Below are positions 24,246 through 33,604 of a DNA stretch of 33,706 nucleotides, one piece after another. Origin of the DNA: Angelakisella sp. (GTDB taxonomy: Bacteria; Bacillota; Clostridia; Oscillospirales; Ruminococcaceae). Each line of letters opens with the position of its first letter. Within the stretch, counting starts at the first letter, position 1. The DNA lies in assembly GCA_020024515.1 (NCBI GenBank), contig JAHHTR010000010.1, forward strand, positions 1 to 33,706, written 5' to 3'. The position numbers and the translations under genes are program-made. A model generated the notes under the pieces. The model did no database searches. It was not told the origin of the DNA and saw only the letters and a list, made by a program, of their open reading frames with translations.

Positions 24246-26339
24246 TTATTCCAAAATACTGTTGCTTCCTTGTACTTTATCAAAGCTATTGCTTGTATTA
24301 AAATATGCTTCTGCTATTTTTCTTGCAACAGGAGCACCTGTATAGCCTTGTCCACCGTGTTCTATCATAACGGAAATCGCAATTTGGGGGTCTTCTGCCG
24401 GTATATAACATATATACGCAGAGTCAAGTAACTCTGATGTTGCTTGCGGACTGCCTGTTTTTGATGCCACTGTGTATGGAAAACCTTTCCACAACCACCA
24501 AGAAGTACCGCCCGGTAAAGTGGCTTTTATCATACCTTCACGTATAACGTCAAAGTATTCTTTTTTTATCGGTAGCTCCATAGCAACTTCTATCGGAGTT
24601 TGATTTATTGTTTCTTTTAAGTCATAGCTTCTTATGGATTTAACTAAGTGTGATTTCATACGTACACCGTCATTTGCAAGAGTACTTACATAGCTTGCCA
24701 TTTGTACAGGTGTAAATGCATGGTCAAGCTGTCCGATAGCTGCCTGTATAACGTTACCGTTTGACCATTCAGCACCAAGTGAAGTATGAAATTCAGGGGT
24801 GGAGAGATGTCCTTTTCTTTCGTTTATTTCTATACCCGTCTTTTCGCCTAATCCAAAGTAAGATGCATATAGGTTCTGTCTATCGATACCTAGTCGCCAA
24901 CCTGTTTCATAAAAATATATATTACATGAACGTTGAAGTGCTTTTACGACATCTGTATCGCCGTCAAAGTGCATACATTGTGCAGGATAGTCAGGAAAAC
25001 GACCATAGATATGATTACAAAATATAGTTTCGTTAATACCAACCGAGCCTTCTTGCAAGCCTGCTGCGGCAACAACAGGTTTATATGTTGAACCGGGACG
25101 ATACAGTCCCATTGTAGCTCTGTTTAGAAGTGGCTCTGGTTTTTGTTTGCTTAGTTCGTTATAGTCTTTTGTATAGTTACTGATATTGTATGACGGATAG
25201 TTTGCCATTGCTAAGATTTCACCTGTTTTTGGATCTTGCACAACAACTGCTCCCGCAATACTGTCACGACCGTTATCATGAGATAAATCGGGATTTGCTT
25301 GATACCCCTCTATAACTTCCGTAAGTGCATTTTGTGCCACTCGTTGAAGGTCTCTGTCAAGTGTGGTTACAACTGTATTTCCCGGAACAGGAGGTATATT
25401 TTCGGTAGCGCTTACAACATTACCGCGAACGTCTAAAACAAGTGTCTTTTCTCCGCTTTTTCCACGTAACTGTTCTTCATAGGTATATTCAAGTCCACTT
25501 TTTCCAAGATAGTCATTTGTTCTGTATCCTGTCGGATTATCTTTTGACCACCATTTACCCTCAGCTTTCAACTGATCCATATTTTCCTTATACATAGGGC
25601 CTGTTATACCCAAAATATGAGGTGCGAGAGTTCCGTCAACATATTCACGTACTGGGTTTTCCATTATTGTGACACCGGGTAATGAGAAGTTTCTTTCAAG
25701 AATAATATTACGTACAGTTTCGCCAACGTCAGAGGCAAGCACATAAATATTTTCAAGGCTAAACGCATTTTGAACCATTTCGTATCGGATACCGGCTATT
25801 TTTCTCGCGGTCTCGGGCGGATATGGTATTATTTCTTTGTTTTCATCTTTACCCATATTTATATTATAGAATTTTTGATGACATAGCCAGTACATACATT
25901 CTTCGGCTGTTGCATATTCATTTATTTCCAATGCTTTTTTTAATTTACTTATAGCATAATCATTATTTGGCAAAAATTCAAAAGGAGATGTTTTGCTGAT
26001 AGGTAAATCATCGTGCCACTCCATACCGTAGTTTTCCAGTATATTAACAATTTCAAGGATAATTTCGTTTTCTTTCCCATAAGGAAGATATGCTCTATCC
26101 AAAATTATATCATAGCCAACACGATTTGTTGTAAAAGGTCTGCCGTATCTGTCTACTATTTCTCCACGAACAGCAGGGACATATTGCTTTACAACCTTTA
26201 CAGCCGTTGCTTGATTTTTATAGTATTCTCCATTTGCAATTTGCACAATAGTGATTTCATATATAAACAGAATAACTATTGCCAAAAAAAGAGCAAGAAG
26301 AATAATCAAACGTTTATCATTTAATTTATTGTTTTTCAC
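24246..26339 (-). CDS. mrdA: Penicillin-binding protein 2 (class B, elongasome transpeptidase)
   Basis: This 697-residue transpeptidase cross-links peptidoglycan along the lateral wall. An N-terminal membrane helix (about 11-34) is followed by a PBP dimerisation domain (about 55-310) containing VPAVRGEIVDRYGRP. The transpeptidase domain (about 360-680) has the S-x-x-K motif STYK (S417, K420), the SxN motif SCN (471-473) and KTG (627-629). Residues 140-215 are an insert typical of clostridial PBP2. The start is GTG, with AAAGGA 9 bases upstream. It follows mreD by 36 bases in the mreB-mreC-mreD-mrdA operon; no rodA gene is present in the window. Confidence 0.96.
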   Translation of the reverse strand: MKNNKLNDKRLIILLALFLAIVILFIYEITIVQIANGEYYKNQATAVKVVKQYVPAVRGEIVDRYGRPFTTNRVGYDIILDRAYLPYGKENEIILEIVNILENYGMEWHDDLPISKTSPFEFLPNNDYAISKLKKALEINEYATAEECMYWLCHQKFYNINMGKDENKEIIPYPPETARKIAGIRYEMVQNAFSLENIYVLASDVGETVRNIILERNFSLPGVTIMENPVREYVDGTLAPHILGITGPMYKENMDQLKAEGKWWSKDNPTGYRTNDYLGKSGLEYTYEEQLRGKSGEKTLVLDVRGNVVSATENIPPVPGNTVVTTLDRDLQRVAQNALTEVIEGYQANPDLSHDNGRDSIAGAVVVQDPKTGEILAMANYPSYNISNYTKDYNELSKQKPEPLLNRATMGLYRPGSTYKPVVAAAGLQEGSVGINETIFCNHIYGRFPDYPAQCMHFDGDTDVVKALQRSCNIYFYETGWRLGIDRQNLYASYFGLGEKTGIEINERKGHLSTPEFHTSLGAEWSNGNVIQAAIGQLDHAFTPVQMASYVSTLANDGVRMKSHLVKSIRSYDLKETINQTPIEVAMELPIKKEYFDVIREGMIKATLPGGTSWWLWKGFPYTVASKTGSPQATSELLDSAYICYIPAEDPQIAISVMIEHGGQGYTGAPVARKIAEAYFNTSNSFDKVQGSNSILE

Positions 26340-26375
26340 CGTATATTTCCTTTCGGGAGAATTGAATATTTATAT

Positions 26376-26894
26376 TTAGATATCTCTTTCGGATGCAATT
26401 TTAATCGAAATATATTTTACTGCGTAGTATAGTGGCAAAGATGTTATTATTGTGTAGTAGCACATCGGTAAAATATGTTTTTTGTAGATAATGGAAGAAT
26501 TAGAGATATCCTTGATACCAAATGCAAAGAAGAAAGCCAGTGTTTGAATAAGAATTATTATAATAGCTGTTACTATGATTGCATTTATAGGTGTTGGTTT
26601 TACGTATGTTTGAGAAAGAATATTAATTGTTCCGCAAATAATTATCAGTACCATAGCATAATATCCGTAGGTATAAAAGCTCATAATATCACACAAAAAA
26701 CCAACAAAGACACTGAATGCAGCCGTAAATGTCAAACTTTCAAACATAGCTATTGCAATAATAAAGGGAATTAAAAGCATAGGTTTTGTTCCGTTTATAC
26801 TTAAAATAAAATGGGTATTTTGCAAAGTATACAGTAAGACTGCCACCAGTACATAGCAAAGTATTTTATAAAATTTATACCATTTATTTTTCAC
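26376..26894 (-). CDS. mreD: Rod shape-determining protein MreD
   Basis: This 172-residue integral membrane protein links MreB filaments and MreC to PBP2. About five membrane segments are visible: 10-28, 36-58, 60-80, 100-125 and 138-160. MreD is poorly conserved, so the call rests mainly on hydrophobicity, length and its position between mreC and mrdA. The start is GTG after AGGAGA, 21 bases past the mreC stop. Confidence 0.88.
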   Translation of the reverse strand: MKNKWYKFYKILCYVLVAVLLYTLQNTHFILSINGTKPMLLIPFIIAIAMFESLTFTAAFSVFVGFLCDIMSFYTYGYYAMVLIIICGTINILSQTYVKPTPINAIIVTAIIIILIQTLAFFFAFGIKDISNSSIIYKKHILPMCYYTIITSLPLYYAVKYISIKIASERDI

Positions 26895-26915
26895 TTAAAA
26901 AATTTCTCCTGTATA

Positions 26916-27788
26916 TTAATTTTCTTCTTGTTTTGTGTTTTCAAACTCTTGTGTCTTACCTGCAAAGTCTTTTATTACAAAAACACTTTTGATTTTATCA
27001 ATATTTACAGATGGTTTTATTACAGCATACATAGACAGTCCGTTTGTTTCGTTGTGAACACTGTTTACTGTACCTACAATCAGTCCTTTCGGCAACATAC
27101 CGCCTATGCCTGATGTAATTATAATATCGCCTGTTGCAATACCGCTATCACGTGTAAGATATCCAAGTTTTGTAAAATTTTTTTCAAAAAGTTCGACGTC
27201 ACCTGATATCATACCGGTATCCATAGTTCTGCTTGAAATAACACCGATAGAAAGATTGGGATTATATATGGTGGTAACTTCGGAGTAGTTATATCCAACA
27301 TTTGTTACAAGTCCTACAAGTCCATCAGGAGTAATTACGGGTGAACGTGGTTTGATACCGTGAAAGCTTCCCACATCAATGGCGAATGTGCCAAACTGTG
27401 CATCTGGGCTACGGCCTATAACGGTAGCTTGCTCAAAAACAAGGTCTGTATTACGTTCTTTTATTTCCAAAAATTCTCGATATTGTTCATTTTCATTTTT
27501 CAGTATTTGATAATCTACCAGTTGCTTTGTAAGTTTACGGTTTTCTTCAAGCAAAATTTTATTTTCTTTATCAATATTTTTTGCATTCAAAAAAGGTTGA
27601 ATTGATGTGTCTACTATGTATGATACACTACTTGCTATTGAGTTTATAGGTATCATTATTATACCATTTACACCTGCCAAAAAAGGCAATATTTCCCCTG
27701 TATAGACACCACGCATCAAAAATGCAAAAAGTAGGGTAAATGCAACTATTATACCTTTAAAGCTTTTACTTTTAAAAAATTGTTCCAT
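26916..27788 (-). CDS. mreC: Rod shape-determining protein MreC
   Basis: This 290-residue bitopic protein of the elongasome shows the MreC pattern. It has a membrane anchor (about 10-30), a coiled coil (about 65-108, rich in NKILLEENRKLTKQL-type heptads) and an extracellular beta domain (about 115-280). Family stretches include ATVIGRSPDAQFGTFAIDVG, GLVGLVTNVGYNYSEV, SGDVEL and GDIIITSGIGGMLPKGLIVG. AAGGA precedes the ATG. It lies 99 bases from mreB, across a terminator-like hairpin (27821-27863) that may lower its expression relative to mreB. Confidence 0.95.
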   Translation of the reverse strand: MEQFFKSKSFKGIIVAFTLLFAFLMRGVYTGEILPFLAGVNGIIMIPINSIASSVSYIVDTSIQPFLNAKNIDKENKILLEENRKLTKQLVDYQILKNENEQYREFLEIKERNTDLVFEQATVIGRSPDAQFGTFAIDVGSFHGIKPRSPVITPDGLVGLVTNVGYNYSEVTTIYNPNLSIGVISSRTMDTGMISGDVELFEKNFTKLGYLTRDSGIATGDIIITSGIGGMLPKGLIVGTVNSVHNETNGLSMYAVIKPSVNIDKIKSVFVIKDFAGKTQEFENTKQEEN

Positions 27789-27820
27789 TTAACTGTTTCC
27801 TTATCAAGATAATTCATTGT

Positions 27821-27863
27821 AAAAAAAGCAGCAATCTGATTTGAATAAAATCAAATTACCGCT
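27821..27863 (-). terminator. Terminator-like hairpin between mreB and mreC
   Basis: On the minus strand AGCGGTAA pairs with TTGCTGCT through wobbles, with an inner stem TTTGA/TCAAA, and is followed by a run of seven T (27827-27821). It lies 24 bases after the mreB stop and could act as a partial terminator that sets the mreB to mreCD ratio. Confidence 0.55.
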
Positions 27864-27887
27864 AAACTTATTAAATCCAGTGTATAA

Positions 27888-28904
27888 TTAATATTCAGTA
27901 TCGCTGAAAAGTGCACTTGATTGCTTTGCGGGAATTTCTAAAACCTTACCTGTGCCTATTGCAACACAGTCGGAAGGATTTTCAGCAATGCTAACAGGCA
28001 TACCTGTTTCCATTTCTATTCTGTCTTTTAATCCTTTTAAATTTGCACCGCCACCTGTCAGTGTGATACCGTTTGTGATTATGTCAGATGCAAGTTCAGG
28101 AGGAATTTTTCCTAAAATATCTTTTATACCTATTATTATTTCGTTTATTATAGGTTTAATACATTCACGTATTTCTTTTGGCGAAACTTTTATTTCTTTT
28201 GGAAAACCGTCAAGCAAGTTTCTGCCTGTAATTGCAATTTCTTCTTCGTTTGGATATGGATAAGCCGATGCAATATTTATTTTAATGTGTTCTGCTGTCG
28301 GTGAACCGATAAGCAGTGTATACCGTTTATTTATATAATTAATGATACATTCGTCAATAGCTTCGCCGGCAGAGTTAATGGATTTTGATTCTACAATATT
28401 TCCCAAACTGATAACAGCTATTTCTGTTGTACCGCCACCGATATCAACAACCATACAGCCAACAGGTTCTTCAACAGGCAAACCTGCACCGATTGCCGCT
28501 GCCATTGGTTCTTCTATTATTGCAACACTCTTTGCACCAACGCTGAATGCAGCTTGGCGAACAGCACGTCTCTCAACAGGATTTACACCACTTGGGATAC
28601 ACACAACTATACGTGGTTTTAAAAAGCCTTTTTTGGGAATAGCTTTTTCTATAAACATTTTAAGCATTGTTGCAGCAATATCAAAATCAGCAATAACGCC
28701 ATCTTTTAGTGGTGAAATTGCTTTTACGGATTCGGGAGTACGTCCTACCACGTCTTTTGCCTCTTGTCCAACGTGTAGTATTACGTCACTGCGCTCGTCA
28801 ATAGCAACTACTGACGGCTCACGCATAATTATACCCTTATCTTTTTTATATATCAAAGTATTTGCTGTACCTAGGTCGACACCTATATCTCTACTGTTAA
28901 ACAT
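27888..28904 (-). CDS. mreB: Rod shape-determining protein MreB (actin homologue)
   Basis: This 338-residue cytoskeletal ATPase guides the elongasome around the cell. Actin-fold motifs are clear: DIGVDLGTANTLIY (phosphate 1), KPRIVVCIPSGVNPVERRAV, VVDIGGGTTEIAVIS (phosphate 2) and LTGGGANLKGL (adenosine). Length and order match MreB/Mbl; clostridia often carry several paralogues, so Mbl cannot be excluded. The ATG follows GGAG in a leader that begins at the promoter at 29022-29050. It opens the mreBCD-mrdA operon and implies a rod-shaped cell. Confidence 0.96.
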   Translation of the reverse strand: MFNSRDIGVDLGTANTLIYKKDKGIIMREPSVVAIDERSDVILHVGQEAKDVVGRTPESVKAISPLKDGVIADFDIAATMLKMFIEKAIPKKGFLKPRIVVCIPSGVNPVERRAVRQAAFSVGAKSVAIIEEPMAAAIGAGLPVEEPVGCMVVDIGGGTTEIAVISLGNIVESKSINSAGEAIDECIINYINKRYTLLIGSPTAEHIKINIASAYPYPNEEEIAITGRNLLDGFPKEIKVSPKEIRECIKPIINEIIIGIKDILGKIPPELASDIITNGITLTGGGANLKGLKDRIEMETGMPVSIAENPSDCVAIGTGKVLEIPAKQSSALFSDTEY

Positions 28905-29021
28905 TCTCTATCTCCGTTCCGCCGCCAAATGGCTCTTTTTATACTAATTTTATTATTTATATTACTTATTTTAAAAGAGTTTGATATGTACACAATGTTA
29001 TCTTTATAACATATATTTAAT

Positions 29022-29050
29022 ATTATAGCCTAAATTTATTCTTTATACAA
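29022..29050 (-). promoter_or_regulatory. Probable promoter of the mreBCD-mrdA operon
   Basis: On the minus strand TTGTAT (29050-29045), a 17-base spacer and a perfect TATAAT (29027-29022) lie about 120 bases upstream of the mreB ATG. The remaining leader contains a small GCCATTTGGC hairpin. The 253-base gap 28905-29157 shows no gene. Confidence 0.6.
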
Positions 29051-29157
29051 CAACTTTTATATAATGTTTACACTTTTTTTATGTTTATAAAATAGTTATA
29101 TTTATTATATCTAAATTCGGAGTTTTACAATAATTAGATAAAAAAGTATGTAGTTTT

Positions 29158-29733
29158 TTATAAAAATTTTTTAATTTTATTATATAGCATTGAAACAGGC
29201 AGTCCCATTACACTGTGATAGTTTCCGTCTATTTTTTCTATAAATACAGCTCCATATCCTTGTATACCATAAGCTCCTGCTTTGTCCATAGGTTCGTTTG
29301 TTTTTATATATTTTGTTATATCTTCGTTTGATAAGTCATCAAATTTTACTTTTGTTTCACAATAAAAAGTTTCTGTTTTATTGTCTGTAACTATGCTTAC
29401 ACCCGTAAAAACACTATGAGTGTTGTTTGACAGTAGCATAAGCATCTCTTTTGCATCTTGTTCGTCTTTGGGTTTTAGTAAAATTTTATTGTTACAGTAA
29501 ACTATTGTATCAGAACCTATTACAACGGAAGATTTATCTACTAGTTTATTATATACACTCTTTGCCTTTTGTTCGGCAAGTTCTTCAACAATTTTATGTG
29601 GTTGAAGTGCATAATTTACATTTTCTTCGTCAGTTGACGGTATTATATCAAATTTATTAAATATAAGTGCAAGAAGTTCTTTTCTTCTTGGTGACTGTGA
29701 TGCCAAAACTATTTTTTTATCTGTTACAAGCAT
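29158..29733 (-). CDS. maf: Maf-like nucleoside triphosphate pyrophosphatase
   Basis: This 191-residue enzyme hydrolyses non-canonical or modified NTPs, such as dTTP/UTP or m5UTP in the YhdE type. It shows the Maf signature LASQSPRRKELL, the catalytic area VIGSDTIV, DKAGAYGIQG, and YHSVMGLPVS at the C-terminus. I chose the ATG at 29733 because GAGG (29746-29743) lies 9 bases upstream. An upstream ATG at 29748 overlaps that site and lacks its own. It closes the ecfA1-to-maf gene run, 18 bases after dut, pairing two nucleotide-pool cleaning enzymes. Family is certain; substrate class is not. Confidence 0.93.
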   Translation of the reverse strand: MLVTDKKIVLASQSPRRKELLALIFNKFDIIPSTDEENVNYALQPHKIVEELAEQKAKSVYNKLVDKSSVVIGSDTIVYCNNKILLKPKDEQDAKEMLMLLSNNTHSVFTGVSIVTDNKTETFYCETKVKFDDLSNEDITKYIKTNEPMDKAGAYGIQGYGAVFIEKIDGNYHSVMGLPVSMLYNKIKKFL

Positions 29734-29751
29734 ATTATTGTACCTCATATT

Positions 29752-30183
29752 TTATTTTTTGCCTGTTGAGTTAAATCCACCGTCATTTCTCTCCGTTGTA
29801 TTTAATTCTTGCACAACTGTCAGTTCTTCTGTGAATATCGGAACAACTACAAGTTGAGCTATTCTGTCCATTGGCTCAACTATGTAGCTTTCTTCTTTGT
29901 GACAAGTCAGTGGAACAAAGATTTCTCCACGATAGTCACTGTCGATTACGCCTACGGCATTTGCGGGAATTACGCCATAGTTTGCACCCAGTCCACTGCG
30001 TGCAAATACAAGTCCTACATATCCTACGGGGATTTCAACAGCGATACCTGTCGGTATTTTTGTGGTTACGCCTTTTTTTATTTCTGTTTTTTCGTCAATA
30101 ATTGCAACCAAATCAAAACCGGCACTGTACATGGTCGCACGTTTTGGAATTACACTATTTTCTCTTAATAATTTTATGTTCAT
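29752..30183 (-). CDS. dut: dUTP diphosphatase (trimeric dUTPase)
   Basis: This 143-residue enzyme converts dUTP to dUMP, keeping uracil out of DNA and supplying dTMP synthesis. The five dUTPase motifs are all present in order: AGFDL, RSGLG, GVIDSDYRGEI, RIAQLVV and, at the C-terminus, RNDGGFNSTG. The last differs slightly from the usual RGxGGFGSTG but keeps the Arg, Phe and Gly that close over the substrate. The start lies 3 bases after the truA stop, and its GGAG ribosome site is inside the truA end, so it is coupled to truA. Confidence 0.95.
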   Translation of the reverse strand: MNIKLLRENSVIPKRATMYSAGFDLVAIIDEKTEIKKGVTTKIPTGIAVEIPVGYVGLVFARSGLGANYGVIPANAVGVIDSDYRGEIFVPLTCHKEESYIVEPMDRIAQLVVVPIFTEELTVVQELNTTERNDGGFNSTGKK

Positions 30184-30186
30184 TTT

Positions 30187-30933
30187 TTACTCCATATTAT
30201 TATAAAAAACTTCGTCAAGATATAGTCCATGTGCCGGAACAGTAATACCGGCTCTTTTACGGTCTTTACTCTCTATAATATCTATAATTTCACATGGTAA
30301 GATTTTCCCCATAGATACCGAAAGGAGAGTACCGACAATAATTCTGACCATATTATATAAAAACCCGTCACCTTCAATAGATACATGTATAAAGTTATTT
30401 TCCTTTGTTACTGTGCAATTATTTATGGTACGTACTTTATCTTCCACACTGCAGCCTGTATTGCAAAATGCAGTAAAATCATATGTACCTATAAAGTTTT
30501 TGCTTGCTTCCTGCATTAATTCTACATTCAGCTTTTGAGGAATATGCAGTGCCATATCCGTAAAAAACGGATTTTTTTCCACACTGTTCCATATTTTGTA
30601 AATATATCGTTTTTTTAATGCGTCATATCTTGGGTGAAAGTCAATATCAACTTCCTGTGCCGATTTTACGGCAACATCATCGGGTAAATGTACGTTTAAT
30701 GCCCGTATTATATTTTGTGTGGGTATATTTTTTTCTGTTTTAAATGTTACGGCAAAATTATTTGCATGTACTCCAGCGTCTGTGCGTGATGCTCCTTTGA
30801 TATCATATCTTGTGCCAAAGACTTTTTCTATTGCGTCTTGCAAAACTTCCGCAATGGTTATTTTGTTTGGCTGAACCTGATATCCGCCGTAGTTTGTTCC
30901 TCTATATGCTATTTTTAATAAGATATTTCTCAT
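30187..30933 (-). CDS. truA: tRNA pseudouridine(38-40) synthase TruA
   Basis: This 248-residue enzyme isomerises uridines 38-40 in the tRNA anticodon stem. The catalytic motif GASRTDAGVHA contains D52. Other family marks are IAYRGTNYGGYQVQPN near the N-terminus, FTAFCNTGC, and FLYNMVRIIVGTLL near the C-terminus. The ATG overlaps the ecfT stop as ATGA, so translation is coupled. Its place directly after the ECF transporter genes is a common Firmicute arrangement. Confidence 0.96.
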   Translation of the reverse strand: MRNILLKIAYRGTNYGGYQVQPNKITIAEVLQDAIEKVFGTRYDIKGASRTDAGVHANNFAVTFKTEKNIPTQNIIRALNVHLPDDVAVKSAQEVDIDFHPRYDALKKRYIYKIWNSVEKNPFFTDMALHIPQKLNVELMQEASKNFIGTYDFTAFCNTGCSVEDKVRTINNCTVTKENNFIHVSIEGDGFLYNMVRIIVGTLLSVSMGKILPCEIIDIIESKDRKRAGITVPAHGLYLDEVFYNNME

Positions 30934-31739
30934 AAGCCACTTGCATATATATTAAGTAAGATTGTTATTGTAAACAGGACTACAAATGTAAGGACAGCAA
31001 ATATATCACGTGTACCATAGTAAAGTTGTTTCATACGTGTTCTGCCTTCACCACCGTGATAGCAACGACATTCCATAGCCATTGCCAGTTCATCGGCACG
31101 TCTGAATGATGATACAAAAAGTGGTATAAGTATAGGGATAAGTGCCTTTGCCTTTTGAATAATGCCACCTGTTTCTATATCCGCACCTCTTGCTTTTTGT
31201 GCTGACATAATTTTGTCTGTTTCTTCGATAAGTGTAGGTATAAAGCGAAGTGCAATAGTCATCATCATTGCAAGTTCGTGTACGGGCATTTTTATTTTAG
31301 CAAGTGGTTTTAGCAGTCTCTCTATTGCGTCAGTAAGCGCAATAGGCGATGTGCAGTATGTCAATAATGTTGAGCCTATTATCAAAAATACTATACGTAT
31401 ACACATAAATATTGCGGTTCGTATACCTTGTGATGTTATTTTCAAAAAGCTCCATTGCCACAAGACATCACCTTCCATAAAAAACATATTCAGTACAGCA
31501 GTAAAAATAATAATCGGAATAATCGGTTTTAAACTGCGGAATATAATTTTAAGAGGAATTCTTGCTATTAAATAACATAGCAAGGCAAATATACCGCCGA
31601 CAATAAGCCCTGTAAAAGTATTTGATACGAATAGATATATAATAAATGCAAAAGTTGATATTATCTTTATGCGTGGGTCTAGCTTGTGAATGAATGATTT
31701 CCCCGGGAAATACTGACCGATTGTAATATCCTTAATCAC
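30930..31739 (-). CDS. ecfT: ECF transporter transmembrane component EcfT
   Basis: This 269-residue membrane protein couples the EcfA ATPases to vitamin-binding S components. It has about five to six membrane segments (26-58, 70-85, 105-130, 140-165, 195-215, 243-263). The cytoplasmic coupling motifs appear as QKARGADIETG and MECRCYHGGEGRT, close to the usual Ala-Arg-Gly signatures. The N-terminal GQYFPGKSFIHKLDPR is typical. The start is GTG, overlapping the ecfA2 stop by one base, with AAGGAGGG 9 bases upstream. No S component is encoded nearby, so this is a shared (group II) module serving S proteins elsewhere. Confidence 0.95.
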   Translation of the reverse strand: MIKDITIGQYFPGKSFIHKLDPRIKIISTFAFIIYLFVSNTFTGLIVGGIFALLCYLIARIPLKIIFRSLKPIIPIIIFTAVLNMFFMEGDVLWQWSFLKITSQGIRTAIFMCIRIVFLIIGSTLLTYCTSPIALTDAIERLLKPLAKIKMPVHELAMMMTIALRFIPTLIEETDKIMSAQKARGADIETGGIIQKAKALIPILIPLFVSSFRRADELAMAMECRCYHGGEGRTRMKQLYYGTRDIFAVLTFVVLFTITILLNIYASGL

Positions 31740-32605
31740 TATATATTTCCCTCCTTGTGTTTAAGTATTGATAGAATATTTTGTTTTGCCTGTTCAATCG
31801 TATAAATTTTTTTGTCGATATTTGGAAATTTGTTGCCAAGACCTGTAAATACTCGTGATATTTGTGGAACAGAAAGTCCTATTGCAGATAGTTCTTCGCC
31901 TTTTGCAAATACATTTTGCACTGTGTCATAGGCAAACATCTTGCTTTTGTTCATGACAAGAGCCATTGTGGCATTTGCTGCTATATCTTCCATACTGTGA
32001 GATACAAGCAGAACAGTATTTTTCTTTTCGCTATGATATTCACGTATTTGTCCAAGTATTACATCGCGTCCCTTAGGATCAAGTCCTGCTGTCGGTTCAT
32101 CAAGAATAAGTACCTCCGGCTCCATAGCCATAACGCCTGCTATTGCAACACGTCTTTTTTGTCCGCCTGATAGCTCAAACGGACTTTTTTCCAGTTGTTC
32201 TGTTGTAATACCTACGCTGTATGCGGCATCTTTTACGCGTCTGTCTATTTCGGCACTGTCTAGCCCCATATTTTTCGGTCCAAAAGATATATCTTCATAT
32301 ACAGTCTCGCCGAAAAGTTGATATTCGGGATACTGGAATACAAGTCCGACTTTGAAGCGAAAGTCACGCATTTTTGCTTTGTCTTCCCACATTTTTTCGC
32401 CATCTATATATACTTCGCCGCTTGTGGGTTGCAGCAGTCCGTTAAAGTGTTGTATCAGTGTGCTTTTTCCGGATCCTGTATGCCCTATAACACCTACATA
32501 CTGTCCTTTTTCTATCTGCAATGAAACATCATTTACAGCCACTCTTTCATAAGGAGTGCCTATTGAGTATTTGTATGTTAAATTTCTTGTCTCTATACTG
32601 TACAT
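31739..32605 (-). CDS. ecfA2: ECF transporter ATPase EcfA2
   Basis: This 288-residue ABC ATPase powers the ECF importer with EcfA1. Motifs are Walker A GHTGSGKST, Q-loop FQYPEYQLF, signature LSGGQKRRVAIAG, Walker B VLILDEPTAGLDP and H-loop SHSMED. The YPEYQLFGETV wording and the position second in the operon favour EcfA2. AAGGAG precedes the ATG, 16 bases after the ecfA1 stop. Confidence 0.95.
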   Translation of the reverse strand: MYSIETRNLTYKYSIGTPYERVAVNDVSLQIEKGQYVGVIGHTGSGKSTLIQHFNGLLQPTSGEVYIDGEKMWEDKAKMRDFRFKVGLVFQYPEYQLFGETVYEDISFGPKNMGLDSAEIDRRVKDAAYSVGITTEQLEKSPFELSGGQKRRVAIAGVMAMEPEVLILDEPTAGLDPKGRDVILGQIREYHSEKKNTVLLVSHSMEDIAANATMALVMNKSKMFAYDTVQNVFAKGEELSAIGLSVPQISRVFTGLGNKFPNIDKKIYTIEQAKQNILSILKHKEGNI

Positions 32606-32621
32606 TTTTTTACTCCTTATA

Positions 32622-33503
32622 TTATATTTTTTCTGACAGAAGTTTTGAAAGCACTTTTATACATTCTTCTTCTGTTATTATATCCGTAGGTACATTGTAT
32701 CCCTCTTTTTTAAGTTCCCACATAAGTTCTGTAACTTGCGGAACATCAAGTCCTACTTTTTTCAGTTCTTCAACATGCGAAAAGACTTCTTTCGGTGTGC
32801 CTTTCATTATTACTTTGCCACCGTTCATTACAACTATTTTTTCGCATTGTGCAGCCTCGTCCATATAGTGAGTAATTATAACTATTGTTATACCGTATTT
32901 TTGGTTTAAATCTTTTAGTGTAGCCATAACTTCACGTCTGCCTATTGGGTCAAGCATTGCTGTCGGTTCGTCAAGTACTATGCAGTCAGGACGCATAGCG
33001 ATTATGCCTGCTATTGCAACACGTTGTTTTTGCCCGCCCGATAGTCTGTGTGGTGCATGCTCGCGATATTCATACATATTTACGGCTTTTAGTGCATGGT
33101 CTACTCTCTGGCGAATTTCACTTGGTTCTACACCAAGATTTTCCGGTGCAAATGCAACGTCTTCTTCTACGATTGTGGCAACTATTTGGTTATCGGGATT
33201 TTGAAAAACCATACCTACATGTTGACGGATATCAAACAGTTTTTCTTCGTCAGCGGTAGACATTCCCTCAACGATTACTGTTCCCTGTGTTGGAACAAGT
33301 ATAGCATTCATGTGCTTTGCTATTGTTGATTTTCCACTTCCGTTATGTCCAAGTATTGCCAAAAATTCACCTTTTTTGATATTAAGTGAAACTCCGCCAA
33401 GTACTTCTTTTTGTTCTTCGCTGTTATCATAGCAAAAATATACATCTTTACATTCAATTAAGTTTTTGCTTTCGTTTTTATTATCAATATTTACCGTGTT
33501 CAT
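32622..33503 (-). CDS. ecfA1: ECF transporter ATPase EcfA1
   Basis: This 293-residue ABC ATPase is the first gene of the ecfA1-ecfA2-ecfT-truA-dut-maf run. Motifs are Walker A GHNGSGKST, Q-loop FQNPDNQIVATIVEEDV, signature LSGGQKQRVAIAG, Walker B CIVLDEPTAMLDP and H-loop THYMDE. The NPDNQIVATIVE stretch is typical of EcfA1. GGGAGGA precedes the ATG. In many Firmicutes the module follows rplQ directly; here the 203 bases upstream (33504-33706) are non-coding to the window edge, with only a candidate promoter. Confidence 0.95.
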   Translation of the reverse strand: MNTVNIDNKNESKNLIECKDVYFCYDNSEEQKEVLGGVSLNIKKGEFLAILGHNGSGKSTIAKHMNAILVPTQGTVIVEGMSTADEEKLFDIRQHVGMVFQNPDNQIVATIVEEDVAFAPENLGVEPSEIRQRVDHALKAVNMYEYREHAPHRLSGGQKQRVAIAGIIAMRPDCIVLDEPTAMLDPIGRREVMATLKDLNQKYGITIVIITHYMDEAAQCEKIVVMNGGKVIMKGTPKEVFSHVEELKKVGLDVPQVTELMWELKKEGYNVPTDIITEEECIKVLSKLLSEKI

Positions 33504-33575
33504 TGGTATTATATCCTCCCACAGTTATCTGTTATTTTTTATACCTATTATAATATTTTTTACATAGTCTTTATT

Positions 33576-33604
33576 ATTCTATCACAATATAAATATTTAA
33601 ACAA
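33576..33604 (-). promoter_or_regulatory. Candidate promoter of the ecfA1-to-maf operon
   Basis: On the minus strand TTGTTT (33604-33599), a 17-base spacer and TAGAAT (33581-33576) lie about 73 bases upstream of ecfA1. A second TATAAT-like box lies nearer, around 33545-33555, without a good -35 partner. Confidence 0.42.

Noticed and set aside
28342..28947. 201-residue plus-strand reading frame opposite mreB
   Set aside because: Shadow of the highly conserved mreB coding sequence; composition (Ser/Thr/Ile/Pro-rich) is typical of antisense translation.
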